The notes below the pieces were generated by a model. It was not told the DNA's origin, made no database searches, and was given only the letters and a program-made list of their open reading frames with translations. A stretch of DNA of 64,000 bases, taken from positions 1,116,001 to 1,180,000 of the forward strand of contig NZ_CP022540.1 of the NCBI RefSeq assembly GCF_002237555.1, in the 5' to 3' direction. The translations under genes were made by a program, and so were the position numbers. This document shows positions 28,366-38,133 of the stretch, piece by piece (the first letter of the stretch is position 1; each line of letters begins with the position of its first letter). The stretch comes from Antarctobacter heliothermus (GTDB lineage: Bacteria; Pseudomonadota; Alphaproteobacteria; Rhodobacterales; Rhodobacteraceae).

Positions 28366-29961
28366 CTAGTGCTCCTCTTCCGCGAGGGGGTCTGGTTTGT
28401 CGATCTTGAGCGAGTCCAGTTCTTCCGGCTTTTCGACCGGAGCCAGAACCGCATCGATATACCCCTCTGGCTCAAACAACTGATTCCCGGCGGCGCGCAT
28501 GTAGTTAGTGGCCGGTCCGGCCAGCACCGCAAGCGCGGCCAGTAGCGCCAGCAGAGCCACGGTCGGCGCGACCTCAGCCGTGGTGGCGGGCGCGGGGCGC
28601 GGTTCGGCGTCGATGGGTTCGGCACCCTCGGGCACAATAACTGCGGTCGATTTCCAAAACAGCATGCTGCCCGCGCGGGCAAAGCCCACAAGGGTGACAA
28701 GCGACCCGAGCAAAATACCGCTCCACGCCCAAGGCATCAGGTGTGGATCGCGAAGGGCGTCTAGGATCAAGAGTTTGCCAAGGAAGCCAGACAGCGGTGG
28801 CATCCCGGCCATGGCAATGGCCCCACCAAAGAATAGCGCGGCAAACAGCCCGTTTTGCAGCACCGGGGGCCGGACGGAAAGTGTATCCGTTCCCCGACGC
28901 GAGATCACCAGATCAGCCAGCAGGAATAGGGCGGCGGCGGAAAGAGTCGAATGTACAAGGTAGTAAAGCGCGGTTTCGGTCGCGTAGGGGCTTTGCGGTG
29001 CAACGGCCAGCATCAGCGTGCCCATCGACCCGATGACGGAAAAGGACAGCAGCGGCATCAACCGTTTCGCCGCCAGCACGCCAATCGCGCCCAAGGCCAC
29101 GGTGACCAAGGCCGCGGGGAACAGCCATTCCTCGACCAGCCCGGCGGTAGGTGAGGATTGCGGCCCATAGGCCAGTGTGTGCAGCCGGATGATCGCATAG
29201 GCGCCGACCTTGGTCATGATCGCGAACAGCGCCGCCACGGGTGCCGGTGCATTGGCGTAGGTGCCGGGCAGCCAGAACTGCACCGGAAACAGCGCCGCCT
29301 TGATCATGAAGACGATCAGCAGCAGTACCGCCGCCACCCGCACCATCGCCCCCTCATCGGCGGGCATCAGCGGCACCTTGACCGCCAGATCGGCCATGTT
29401 GAGCGTGCCGGTCGTTGCGTACATCGTCCCCAGCGCAAACAGAAACAGCGTCGATCCTGCAAGGTTCATCACCAAGTATTGCAGACCTGCCTGTAGACGG
29501 ACCTTGCCACCGCTGTGGACCATCAGACCGTAAGAGGCGATCAGCAGCACCTCGAAAAAGACGAACAGGTTAAAGGCGTCCCCGGTCAAGAACGCGCCAC
29601 AGATCCCCATCAATTGGAACTGGTAGAGCGCATGAAAATGCCGCCCCTTGGCGTCCCATCCAGTGGCGATGGCGTGCCAGAGCACGATCAACGCCAGCGT
29701 GGCGGTCAGCAGTACCATCATGGCGGACAGACGGTCCAGGACCAGCACAATCCCAAACGGCGCGGGCCAATTGCCGAGGCGGTAAACATGTGTTCCGCCG
29801 TCCGCCGCCCAAAAGGCCAGCCCCAGCGCGATGAAAAAGAGCGCCACGGTGCCCGCAGCAGAGGCCACGCGCGCCAGCACGATGTCGTGCCGCATGACAT
29901 AGCCAAGCAGCGGCGCCAGCAGCGCTGGCAGCACGACAGGGGCGATGATCCAGTGATTCAT
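28366..29961 (-). CDS. mnhD: Na+/H+ antiporter subunit D (MnhD/MrpD)
   Basis: 531 residues with about 14 predicted membrane helices. It is homologous to the proton-pumping subunits of complex I (NuoL/M/N) and conducts cation/proton exchange. Conserved charged membrane positions appear in the FFEVLLIASYGLMVHSGGK and IKAALFPVQFWLPGTYANAP segments, the latter with the Lys typical of this family. Overlaps mnhC by 4 bases. The C-terminal tail of about 60 residues is Pro/Ala/Glu-rich. Confidence 0.94.
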   Translation of the reverse strand: MNHWIIAPVVLPALLAPLLGYVMRHDIVLARVASAAGTVALFFIALGLAFWAADGGTHVYRLGNWPAPFGIVLVLDRLSAMMVLLTATLALIVLWHAIATGWDAKGRHFHALYQFQLMGICGAFLTGDAFNLFVFFEVLLIASYGLMVHSGGKVRLQAGLQYLVMNLAGSTLFLFALGTMYATTGTLNMADLAVKVPLMPADEGAMVRVAAVLLLIVFMIKAALFPVQFWLPGTYANAPAPVAALFAIMTKVGAYAIIRLHTLAYGPQSSPTAGLVEEWLFPAALVTVALGAIGVLAAKRLMPLLSFSVIGSMGTLMLAVAPQSPYATETALYYLVHSTLSAAALFLLADLVISRRGTDTLSVRPPVLQNGLFAALFFGGAIAMAGMPPLSGFLGKLLILDALRDPHLMPWAWSGILLGSLVTLVGFARAGSMLFWKSTAVIVPEGAEPIDAEPRPAPATTAEVAPTVALLALLAALAVLAGPATNYMRAAGNQLFEPEGYIDAVLAPVEKPEELDSLKIDKPDPLAEEEH

Positions 29962-30308
29962 ACCGCGTCGTCCTCCGTCCCGGCGTCTTTCATGTCGATG
30001 GTGTCATTCCCGGCCTCCAGATAGGCCCCCAGTGAGAACATCACCAAGACCGCCGTCATCCCGAATGAGATCACGATGGCGGTCAGCACCAGTGCCTGTG
30101 GCAGCGGGTCTGTATAGGTGGCGTCACCATATTTTTGCAGGATTGGCGGCGCATTGATCGCCAGCCGCCCGGTCGAGAACAGAAAAACATTGACGGCATA
30201 GGATAGCAGAGACAGCCCCAAGATTACCGGAAAGGCGCGCAGCCGCAGGATCAGGTAGACCCCGCCGGTTGTCAGAACCCCAATTGCGCTTGCGACAAGG
30301 ATTTCCAT
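29958..30308 (-). CDS. mnhC: Na+/H+ antiporter subunit C (MnhC/MrpC)
   Basis: 116 residues from the ATG at 30308 (MEILVASAIGVLTTGGVYLI), one base after the mnhA stop; a longer start would overlap mnhA. NuoK homologue with three helices; the block GLSLLSYAVNVFLFSTGRLA matches the family. Overlaps mnhD by 4 bases. Confidence 0.93.
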   Translation of the reverse strand: MEILVASAIGVLTTGGVYLILRLRAFPVILGLSLLSYAVNVFLFSTGRLAINAPPILQKYGDATYTDPLPQALVLTAIVISFGMTAVLVMFSLGAYLEAGNDTIDMKDAGTEDDAV

Positions 30309-30309
30309 C

Positions 30310-33174
30310 TCAGGCCTTTCCCTTCTCGACCATCTTCGCAGGGCGCGACGGGTCATAGTCCAGCGGTTCTAGGTTGACCGTCTCACCGGCATGGCGCGCC
30401 ATGCGCGACAGGCTGTACAGCATCAGCATAACCGCCCCCAACACGCAGAGGAAAACGCCCAGATCGAACAGCGCCGCAGTGGCCAGTTCGAACTCTTCAA
30501 TCGGCGGGATGTGGACATAACCATAGGCTGAGGTCAGGAACGGCGTCCCCGACAGCCAAGCGCCCGCCCCGGTCAGACCGGCGATCACCACACCCCAGCC
30601 AATCATGGCGTGGTATTCGAACTGTTGCCGCCGCATGGTCCATGCAAAGCCCGACGCCATGTATTGCATCAACAGCGCAATCGAGAACACCAGCCCGGCG
30701 ACAAAGCCACCGCCCGGCTGGTTGTGACCACGCAGGAAGATGTAGATGCCCACCATCAGCGCGATGGGCATCATCACGCGGGTTGAGACCACCATCATCA
30801 GCGGATGCCGGTCATGCGAGCGGTCAAAGTTGTAGCCCGAATTGCGCAGCCGCGCGCCCGCAGGGCCACTCAGCAGGGCCTCCATCAGGGCAAAGATGAC
30901 CAGACCGGCGATGCCCAGAACGATGATCTCGCCGTAGGTGTCATAGCCTCGGAAATCGACAAGGATCACGTTGACCACGTTGGTGCCGCCGCCTTCCTTG
31001 TAGGAATTGGCGAGGTGATAGAAGGAAATGCTGTCCAGATCGCGGGTCATGAAGGCAAAGGCCAACGATGCCACACCCACACCCGCCGCCAAGGCCACGG
31101 CCCCGTCCAGCAGGCGACGCGGCGTGTCTTTTTCGACCGGGGTTGTCTTGGGCAAAAAGTGCAGCGCCAGCAACAGCAGCATGATTGTCACCGTCTCGAC
31201 CGAGATTTGCGTCAGCGCAAGGTCCGGCGCGGAGAGGAACACAAAGCCCGCAGAGACCATCAGGCCAATCACGCCAAGAACCACCAGCGCGCGATAGCGC
31301 ATGTGGTGCTGAAAGACGACGACCCCGGTTGCGCAGACCAGCAGCACCCAGCCCACGGCAAAGACCGGCGCAATCGGCAACAGTTCTCTGGTGGAGGGGG
31401 CAATGCCGCCGCCCAGATACGCCATGTATCCGGCGGTGACGGTCGCGGCGGTGAAGATCGCCAGATAGCGGCTGATCGCCCCATTGTGCAGCGTTTCCGA
31501 GATGACACGGCTAAGCGCAACGCAGCCCGCGATCACGGCATCAAAAGCGGATTTGGCGTAGAACGGTCCGGCCTTGATCCATGCGGCATCCAATGGACGG
31601 TGCAGCAGCAGCAGAACAGCACCCCCGACAATGGCAAACCCCGACATGTACAGTGCCGGTGTGACACCATGCCAGATCTTGAGATGCGCATGGGTGGTGT
31701 GGCCGGTGACCGCACTAGCGGCCATGTTGACCACCGGTTCTGCAAGGAAAGGCGCGATGCCGATCAGAACGACAAAGATGCAGAGAAAGGCGGGCGACAA
31801 CCACATACCCATCGGCGGATCATGCGGTTTGTGCGGATAGTCGTCGCGGACCGGCCCGCCAAAGACGTGAAAGATGAACCGCAGGGAATAGGCGACAGAA
31901 AACAGCGCGCCCAACGTGGCAAGCGCAGGTACGATCCACGCATTTTCCCACCAATAGGTGTGGGACGCCTCTTCCAGCATCAACTCCTTGGACAAGAACC
32001 CGTTGAACAAAGGGATTCCGGCCATAGACAGCGCCGCAATCACGCCGATCACAGCAGTAATGGGCATCAGAGTTGCCAACCCTCCCAGCCGCTTGATGTC
32101 GCGAGTGTGCGCCTCATGGTCGATAATCCCGGCGGTCATGAACAGCGCCGCCTTGAACGTCAGGTGGTTGAGGATGTGGAACACCGCCGCGATGGCCGCT
32201 GCCTCTGTCCCAAAACCCAGAAGCATGGTCAAAAGACCAAGGTGCGAGACCGTCGAAAAGGCCAACAGTCCCTTCAGGTCATCTTTGAACAGCGCGATCA
32301 CGGCAGCGATCACCATGGTTACCAATCCGGTGGTTGCGACAAGATAGAACCATAGCTCGGTCCCCGACAGCGCCGGCCACATGCGGGCCATCAGGAAGAC
32401 GCCAGCCTTTACCATGGTGGCCGAGTGCAGATAGGCCGACACTGGCGTTGGCGCGGCCATGGCGTGCGGCAACCAGAAATGAAACGGGAACTGCGCCGAC
32501 TTGGTGAACGCGCCCAGCAGGATCAGGATCACCGCAGGCGTGTACCAATCGGATGCCTTGATCAGATCGCCCGCCGCCAGAATGTCGGTCAGGTTATAGC
32601 TGCCCGCGATATTGCCCAAGATCAGCATCCCGCCAATCATTGCAAGACCGCCCGCGCCGGTCACGGTCAACGCCATGCGCGCACCCTGACGGCCCTCTGG
32701 CAGGTGTTTCCAGTAGCCGATCAGCAGGAAGGAGGACAGCGAGGTCAGCTCCCAGAAGATCAGCAAAAGCAATATGTTGTCAGAGATCACGATGCCCAGC
32801 ATCGCGCCCTGAAACAGCAGCAGATAGGTGTAGAACTGCCCCACCGGATCCTCACCCGACAGGTAGTAGCGGGCATAGAGCGTGATCAGCAGACCGACGC
32901 CAAGGATCATGCAGGCGAACATCAACCCCAAACCATCAAGGAAAAACGCGGCCTCCAGCCCCAGTTGGGGCAGCCACGGGATGCTGAAGGTGTAGACTGT
33001 GCCGTTCATCACGCCGGGCGCAAGAACGCCTAGCATCACAAGGGCCAGCACGGTGGGAACGGCGGTGAAGGTGGCGGTGGCGGTCCGCCCCGCCCGGATC
33101 ATGACACCGGGAACCAGCGCGCCAAGAAAGGGCAATAGCGCGATGATGGGCAGAAAACTGCTCTCAGAGGTCAT
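30310..33174 (-). CDS. mnhA: Na+/H+ antiporter subunit A fused to subunit B (MnhA-MnhB)
   Basis: 954 residues. The first ~600 residues form the NuoL-like MrpA core, with conserved charged positions in LLLIFWELTSLSSFLLIGYW and TKSAQFPFHFWLPHAMAAPT. The region to about 770 is the MrpA C-terminal extension. The last ~150 residues are a MrpB domain (HPLMMVVSTRVMMPIALMVG, then RGHNQPGGGFVAGLVFS). No separate mnhB exists, so the six genes encode seven subunits, as in the fused-type Pha/Mrp systems of other alphaproteobacteria. Start of the minus-strand operon. Confidence 0.93.
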   Translation of the reverse strand: MTSESSFLPIIALLPFLGALVPGVMIRAGRTATATFTAVPTVLALVMLGVLAPGVMNGTVYTFSIPWLPQLGLEAAFFLDGLGLMFACMILGVGLLITLYARYYLSGEDPVGQFYTYLLLFQGAMLGIVISDNILLLLIFWELTSLSSFLLIGYWKHLPEGRQGARMALTVTGAGGLAMIGGMLILGNIAGSYNLTDILAAGDLIKASDWYTPAVILILLGAFTKSAQFPFHFWLPHAMAAPTPVSAYLHSATMVKAGVFLMARMWPALSGTELWFYLVATTGLVTMVIAAVIALFKDDLKGLLAFSTVSHLGLLTMLLGFGTEAAAIAAVFHILNHLTFKAALFMTAGIIDHEAHTRDIKRLGGLATLMPITAVIGVIAALSMAGIPLFNGFLSKELMLEEASHTYWWENAWIVPALATLGALFSVAYSLRFIFHVFGGPVRDDYPHKPHDPPMGMWLSPAFLCIFVVLIGIAPFLAEPVVNMAASAVTGHTTHAHLKIWHGVTPALYMSGFAIVGGAVLLLLHRPLDAAWIKAGPFYAKSAFDAVIAGCVALSRVISETLHNGAISRYLAIFTAATVTAGYMAYLGGGIAPSTRELLPIAPVFAVGWVLLVCATGVVVFQHHMRYRALVVLGVIGLMVSAGFVFLSAPDLALTQISVETVTIMLLLLALHFLPKTTPVEKDTPRRLLDGAVALAAGVGVASLAFAFMTRDLDSISFYHLANSYKEGGGTNVVNVILVDFRGYDTYGEIIVLGIAGLVIFALMEALLSGPAGARLRNSGYNFDRSHDRHPLMMVVSTRVMMPIALMVGIYIFLRGHNQPGGGFVAGLVFSIALLMQYMASGFAWTMRRQQFEYHAMIGWGVVIAGLTGAGAWLSGTPFLTSAYGYVHIPPIEEFELATAALFDLGVFLCVLGAVMLMLYSLSRMARHAGETVNLEPLDYDPSRPAKMVEKGKA

Positions 33175-33574
33175 TCACGTCTCCGCAAGGTCAGAAAATT
33201 GAGGTTTCTTGCGAAAAGCGCGGGCAAAATGCAACGCTGTTTCCGCAAAAGGTGGGGCAATGCCGCAGGCGTAAATCAAGCGGACGCGGCTCATAGAGCC
33301 GAAGCAGAGCACCACGGATCGCGCAACCCGCACGGACAGAAGCGGAACAGCCGCGTTGTGCCCCACGACAGGCCGGGGGTCGATATGATCCTCTGGTCCG
33401 TCAAAATTGCGGTGTTCCCCTCTTTGCGCCGAACGGGCGCGGCTTTGCGAGTATTGTGGGACTACAGGGCATCACTGCAAGGCCAAAGGCACTTTTTTTG
33501 ATCGGCTTTGGCCAGCAAGCCCTCACAATGTTTTTATTACAAAGGGGGTTTGCTTGGCGCAGCCCCTCCAAGGC
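33175..33574. other. 400-base gene-free interval upstream of the mnh operon
   Basis: It holds the mnhA promoter and leader on the minus side and the 3' end region of the epimerase gene (also minus strand) at its right. Short open frames here have no family similarity or ribosome-binding site. There is a T-rich stretch at 33492-33499 and the AT-rich TTTTTATTACAAAG at 33531-33544. I see no RNA gene or strong hairpin. Confidence 0.45.
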
Positions 33575-34609
33575 TCATTTCATTTGTGGGTCGCAACTGT
33601 TGCGCGGGTAGTATGAGCGGTACCATTCGACGAACCGTGCAACGCCTTCGTGGACCGGCGTTGCGGGTGTGTAGCCGGTCAGTGACCGCAAGAGAGCTGC
33701 ATCCGCCCATGTGGCAGGCACGTCGCCGGGTTGCATCGGCATAAGGTTGCGCTGGGCGCTTAACCCGGTCGCCTGTTCTATTGCCTCGATGAACGCGGTC
33801 AGTTGCACAGGTTCGGAATTGCCAACGTTCACCACACGATAGGGGGCGACGGGCGAGAGGCTATCACCCTCGGGCACGATGCCGTCCTCTGGCCGCTCGG
33901 GTACCGCGTCCATCAACAGGCGGATGCCTTCGACCAGATCGTCAATATAAGTGAAATCGCGGCTCATATCGCCGTAATTGTAGACTTCGATGGGCGTGCC
34001 TTGCAAAATCGCCTTGGTGAACTTGAACAAGGCCATGTCCGGTCGTCCCCACGGCCCGTAGACGGTGAAAAAGCGGAACATGGTCGTCGGCAACCCGTAA
34101 AGATGCGCATAGCTGTGCGCCATCGATTCGGTGGATTTCTTGGTGGCCGCATAAAACGACATCTGATAGTCGGCGCGGTCTGTCTCATTATACGGCATCG
34201 AGGTGTTGGCACCATAGGCCGAAGAGGTCGATGCCAGCAGCAAGTGACGTGGCGGGTGGGCGCGCGCCGCCTCTAATATCTCGAACGTCCCGATGATGTT
34301 GGATTCGAGGTAGGAGCGCGGATTTTCGATCGAATAGCGCACACCGGCCTGCGCTGCGAGGTGAATGACCACGTCCGGCCTTTCCCTTTCGAACAGAGCA
34401 GCCATGCGACCGGGATCTTCGACCCGGCCCAGTTCGGGTACGAAATCCCCCAGGGGGGCAAGTCGGGCATGGCGCGCGTCTTTCAGGGTGACGTCGTAAT
34501 AGTCAGTCCGGGCGTCCAGACCGATCACGCGCCACCCCTCGTTCAGCAACCTTGCGCAGACGTGGTAGCCGATGAACCCGGCGGAGCCAGTGACAAGAGC
34601 AGTGGGCAT
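33575..34609 (-). CDS. NAD-dependent epimerase (UDP-glucuronate 4-epimerase-like)
   Basis: 344 residues from the ATG at 34609, preceded by AGGAACGC. An extended SDR with the Rossmann loop VTGSAGFIGYHV at residue 6, LAAQAGVRYSIENP near 85, SSAYG near 130 and the catalytic YAATKKSTE (Tyr-x-x-x-Lys). The GVRYSIENPRSYLESNIIGT and FRFFTVYGPWGRPDMALFKF blocks are typical of CapI/LpsL-type UDP-glucuronate 4-epimerases that supply UDP-galacturonate for surface polysaccharides. The exact nucleotide sugar cannot be told from sequence alone. It stands alone here. Confidence 0.85.
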   Translation of the reverse strand: MPTALVTGSAGFIGYHVCARLLNEGWRVIGLDARTDYYDVTLKDARHARLAPLGDFVPELGRVEDPGRMAALFERERPDVVIHLAAQAGVRYSIENPRSYLESNIIGTFEILEAARAHPPRHLLLASTSSAYGANTSMPYNETDRADYQMSFYAATKKSTESMAHSYAHLYGLPTTMFRFFTVYGPWGRPDMALFKFTKAILQGTPIEVYNYGDMSRDFTYIDDLVEGIRLLMDAVPERPEDGIVPEGDSLSPVAPYRVVNVGNSEPVQLTAFIEAIEQATGLSAQRNLMPMQPGDVPATWADAALLRSLTGYTPATPVHEGVARFVEWYRSYYPRNSCDPQMK

Positions 34610-34703
34610 AGTGCGTTCCTTTCGGGGCCGGGACATGACGAGGCGTTTGCCTGATCGCGTCGGATGCGTCTAGTGTCCGCCCGGAAAGAGGAGAGGCACA
34701 AGA

Positions 34704-35450
34704 ATGGAACTGAAAAAAAATATCTTCAAGGCGGCAATCCTGGAGCGGCGCTTGCAGCGCGGCATCTGGTGCAGCATGGCAGATCCGCTGGCGGCAGAGA
34801 TGATGGCCACCTGCGGCTATGACTGGATGCTGTTCGATTGTGAGCATTCGCCGATGGACCCGATCCGCGTGCTGCCGATGTTGCAGGCGGTGGCGCCTTA
34901 TCCGGTCTCTGCCCTCGCGCGGCCAGCCTCCCTGAATGCGCCCGAGATCAAGCGCTTGCTGGACATCGGCGCGCAGACACTGGTCGTGCCCTATGTACAG
35001 AACGCCGATGAGGCCGCGCAGGCGGCGGCGGCCATGTCCTATCCGCCAGAGGGCATTCGCGGTGTCGCGGGCATGACCCGTGCCAGTGGTTTTGGTCTCA
35101 TCCAAGGGTATCATGCCACGGCGCGGACTGAACTGTGTCTGATCGTTCAGGTCGAAACCGTTGAGGCGCTGGCAGAGATCGAGGCGATTGCCGATGTGCC
35201 GGGTATAGACGGTTTGTTCATCGGTCCTGCTGATCTGGCTGCCTCCATGGGCTACCAGGGCCAGCCGTCGCACCCCGAAGTGCAATCGGCGGTGATTGAT
35301 GGCATCAAGCGGATTTCTGCGGCGGGTAAACCCTCGGGGATACTGACCATGGATGCCGGTTTCGGGCAAAAGGCGATTGATGCTGGCGTTGCCTTTATCG
35401 GGCAGGATCTTGACCTGATCGCGCTGCGTCGGGGCCTGACGCTGACCTGA
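34704..35450 (+). CDS. HpcH/HpaI-family class II aldolase
   Basis: 248 residues. Metal-dependent aldolase of the 4-hydroxy-2-oxoheptanedioate / 2-keto-3-deoxy-L-rhamnonate type, which cleaves 2-oxo-3-deoxy acids to pyruvate and an aldehyde. The signature GYDWMLFDCEHSPMD near residue 40, VPYVQNADEA, PPEGIRGV, the metal-ligand glutamate region LIVQVETVEALA and DGLFIGPADLAASMG are all intact. A GAAAGAGGAGAGG ribosome-binding region precedes it. The real substrate and whether it works in degradation of aromatics or sugars are unknown. Confidence 0.88.
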   Translation: MELKKNIFKAAILERRLQRGIWCSMADPLAAEMMATCGYDWMLFDCEHSPMDPIRVLPMLQAVAPYPVSALARPASLNAPEIKRLLDIGAQTLVVPYVQNADEAAQAAAAMSYPPEGIRGVAGMTRASGFGLIQGYHATARTELCLIVQVETVEALAEIEAIADVPGIDGLFIGPADLAASMGYQGQPSHPEVQSAVIDGIKRISAAGKPSGILTMDAGFGQKAIDAGVAFIGQDLDLIALRRGLTLT

Positions 35451-35580
35451 ATTCATTTTCGCCCTGCGGGACAACGGCTATGATGGGACGGTGTCTTTTG
35501 TCAGAGTCTGTCGTCCCGGCACAATTTTTTTGTCTGCGCTCTGGTGACGGTTCGCACATCATGCCAGATACTTCGGTGCT

Positions 35581-36333
35581 ATGATGTGGGTCTCACGATA
35601 TCTTCTCGGCGCAGCGATTTTCCTGGCGCTGCTGGCTCGGCCTGTGATGGCCGAGCCTGTGACCGTCTTTGCCGCCGCCAGCCTGAAGACCGCGTTGGAC
35701 GACGTTGCGGGCAACTATGATGGTAAGGTGATCCTCTCCTATGCAGGTTCGTCCATGTTGGCACGGCAGGTGCAACAGGGCGCACCGGCGGATGTGGTCT
35801 TTCTGGCCAACACCGACTGGATGGATGTGCTGGAGTCAGACGGGCTGATCGCCACGGACACGCGGGTCGATCTGTTGGGCAATCGGCTGGTTCTGGCGGG
35901 GCCCGTTGGTGCCGCGCCGGTTGAGATCGGGCCACAGCTAGATCTTGCGGCGATGCTGGGCGATGGGCGGCTTGCAATGGCCTTGGTCGAGGCCGTGCCT
36001 GCGGGCATCTACGGCAAGGCGGCGCTGGACTCCCTTGGGCTGTGGGGTGCGGTCGAACATAGCGTGGCACAGGTTGACAACGTGCGGGCGGCGCTGGCGC
36101 TGGTGTCGCTTGGGCAGGTGCCTCTGGGCGTTGTCTATGCCACCGACGCGCTGGCCGATTCGCATGTCGATGCGCTAGGGGTGTTTCCCGACTCCAGCCA
36201 CCCGCCAATCCGCTATCCAGTCGCCGCCGTCGCGGGGCGAGAGCAGGCGGCGACTGCGTTTCTGGACTTTTTGACGGGGCCAGACGCCCGGACCATCTTT
36301 GCGTCGCACGGCTTTGCCGTGTTGGGTGACTGA
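35581..36333 (+). CDS. modA: Molybdate ABC transporter substrate-binding protein ModA
   Basis: 250 residues. The first ~24 residues are a Sec signal peptide (YLLGAAIFLALLARPVMA, cleavage before EPVTVFAAAS). The mature protein opens with FAAASLKTALDDV, the molybdate-binding ASL motif, and later has YAGSSMLARQVQQGAPADV and NRLVLAGP. Periplasmic receptor for molybdate or tungstate. modB follows after 3 bases and modC overlaps modB, so modABC form one operon. Either of two adjacent ATG codons may be the start. Confidence 0.92.
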   Translation: MMWVSRYLLGAAIFLALLARPVMAEPVTVFAAASLKTALDDVAGNYDGKVILSYAGSSMLARQVQQGAPADVVFLANTDWMDVLESDGLIATDTRVDLLGNRLVLAGPVGAAPVEIGPQLDLAAMLGDGRLAMALVEAVPAGIYGKAALDSLGLWGAVEHSVAQVDNVRAALALVSLGQVPLGVVYATDALADSHVDALGVFPDSSHPPIRYPVAAVAGREQAATAFLDFLTGPDARTIFASHGFAVLGD

Positions 36334-36336
36334 CGG

Positions 36337-37029
36337 ATGGAGTGGCTTAGCCCGGCGGAATGGGAGGCGGTGCGCCTGTCGTTGCGGGTGTCGTTCTGGG
36401 CGACACTGGTGGCTCTGCCGTTCGGGTTGTTTGTGGCCTACGCGCTAGCGCGCTGGCGTTTTCCGGGAAAGCAGGTGGTCAACGGGCTGGTGCATCTGCC
36501 GCTAATCCTGCCGCCGGTGGTCACCGGCTATCTGCTGCTGCTGGTGTTCTCGCCTCGCGCGCCTGTGGGCGGGTTTCTACAATCGCTGGGGGTGACGTTT
36601 GCCTTTCACTGGACGGGCGCCGCGCTGGCCGCGGGCATCATGGGTTTTCCGCTGATGGTGCGGGCCATGCGCCTGTCGATCGAGGCGGTGGACCCCATGT
36701 TGGAGCAGGCGGCCGCTACGCTGGGCGCGTCGCGGATCTGGGTCTTTGCAACGGTGACGCTGCCCATGGTGCTGCCGGGCGTGCTGGCGGGTAGCATCCT
36801 TGCCTTTGCCAAGGCGATGGGAGAGTTCGGCGCGACAATCACCTTTGTGTCCAACATCCCCGGCCAGACGCAAACTCTGCCCTCGGCGATCTATGCGTTC
36901 CTTCAGGTGCCGGGGGGAGAGGCCTCTGCCCTGCGTTTGGTGCTGGTGGCAGTTGCGGTGGCGATGCTGGCACTGCTCTTGTCGGAATGGGTGTCGCGCC
37001 GGGTGGCGGCACGGGTCGGCGGCGCGTGA
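36337..37029 (+). CDS. modB: Molybdate ABC transporter permease ModB
   Basis: 230 residues with about five membrane helices. The ABC-permease EAA loop is seen as AAATLGASRIWVFATVTLPM near residue 125, followed by the GVLAGSILAFAKAMGEFGAT segment. It transports molybdate with ModC as the ATPase. Its TGA shares one base with the modC ATG (TGATG), so translation is coupled. Confidence 0.94.
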   Translation: MEWLSPAEWEAVRLSLRVSFWATLVALPFGLFVAYALARWRFPGKQVVNGLVHLPLILPPVVTGYLLLLVFSPRAPVGGFLQSLGVTFAFHWTGAALAAGIMGFPLMVRAMRLSIEAVDPMLEQAAATLGASRIWVFATVTLPMVLPGVLAGSILAFAKAMGEFGATITFVSNIPGQTQTLPSAIYAFLQVPGGEASALRLVLVAVAVAMLALLLSEWVSRRVAARVGGA

Positions 37030-38102
37030 TGCTGCAGGTTGCGGTCCGTCACCGGCTGGGGGATTTCACGCTGGATGCGGCATTCGACGCGCCGCAGGGG
37101 CTGACCGTGCTGTTCGGGCGCTCAGGTTCTGGAAAGACCAGCGTCATCAATGCGGTGGCCGGGCTGGTGCGGCCCGATGCGGGCCTTGTCCGGGTGGGTG
37201 AGCGCGTACTGGGCGACACCGCGCAGGGCATATGGTTGCCACCAAACCGGCGCGGGCTTGGCTATATCTTTCAAGAGGGGCGGCTGTTTCCACATCTGTC
37301 GGTGCGCCAGAACCTGCTGTACGGTCGCTGGTTTTCCCGCAGCGCCCTGCGGCTTGCCCCGGTGGTCGAGATGCTGGGGTTGGGCGCGTTGCTGAACCGG
37401 CGGCCCGGTGCCCTGTCGGGCGGCGAAAAGCAGCGGGTGGCCATCGGACGTGCATTGCTGGCCGATCCCAGCCTGATCCTTGCGGATGAGCCGCTGGCGG
37501 CGCTGGACGAGGCGCGCAAGGCAGAGATCCTGCCCTATTTCGAACGGCTTAGGGATGAGGCGCGCTGTCCGATCCTGTATGTCAGTCACTCCGCAGCTGA
37601 GGTGGCGCGGCTGGCGACAACGGTTGTGGTCTTGCAGGACGGTCGCGTGGTCCGGCAGGGAACGGCGTCAGAGGTTCTGAGCGATCCGGCTGTGACACCT
37701 GCGGGCATTCGTGCGGTGGGGGCCGTGCTGGAGGCGCGCGTTGCGGCGCATCACGAGGACGGGTTGACCGAGTTGGATGCCAATGGGCTGCGGCTGTTCC
37801 TGCCGCGCGTTCGGCAGGACGTTGGCGCACCGCTTCGGGTGCGTATCGCCGCCCAAGAGGTGATCCTGTCGCGCAATCGCCCGGAAGGGTTGTCTGCCCT
37901 CAACATTTTGCCGGGAACGGTGGATTCGATCCGGGAAGGCGACGGACCGGGTGCAATAGTGTCACTGGACACGGCGGGAGGCAGAGTTCTGGCGCGCATA
38001 ACACGCCGATCGGCCGAGGCGTTGGGTCTGGCCCCCGGCGTTTCATGCTTTGCCGTGGTCAAGACCGTCGCCATCGCGCGTGAGGATGTAGGCGGCGCTT
38101 GA
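37029..38102 (+). CDS. modC: Molybdate ABC transporter ATP-binding protein ModC
   Basis: 357 residues from the ATG at 37029. Walker A is GRSGSGKTS near residue 34, the signature LSGGEKQRVAIGRALL near 130 and Walker B LILADEPLAALDEARK at about 150. The C-terminal ~110 residues carry a molybdate-binding (TOBE/MOP) domain with SRNRPEGLSALNILPGTVDS, as in typical ModC. It energises molybdate uptake for molybdoenzymes, none of which is in the window. Confidence 0.94.
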   Translation: MLQVAVRHRLGDFTLDAAFDAPQGLTVLFGRSGSGKTSVINAVAGLVRPDAGLVRVGERVLGDTAQGIWLPPNRRGLGYIFQEGRLFPHLSVRQNLLYGRWFSRSALRLAPVVEMLGLGALLNRRPGALSGGEKQRVAIGRALLADPSLILADEPLAALDEARKAEILPYFERLRDEARCPILYVSHSAAEVARLATTVVVLQDGRVVRQGTASEVLSDPAVTPAGIRAVGAVLEARVAAHHEDGLTELDANGLRLFLPRVRQDVGAPLRVRIAAQEVILSRNRPEGLSALNILPGTVDSIREGDGPGAIVSLDTAGGRVLARITRRSAEALGLAPGVSCFAVVKTVAIAREDVGGA

Positions 38103-38133
38103 TGCCGTGCCGCTGACCGCTATCTGGCGGTTC

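Noticed and set aside
30805..32355. A 516-codon open frame antisense to mnhA
   Set aside because: It lies wholly inside the conserved mnhA coding sequence and is very rich in Arg, Gln and His, as expected for a shadow frame.
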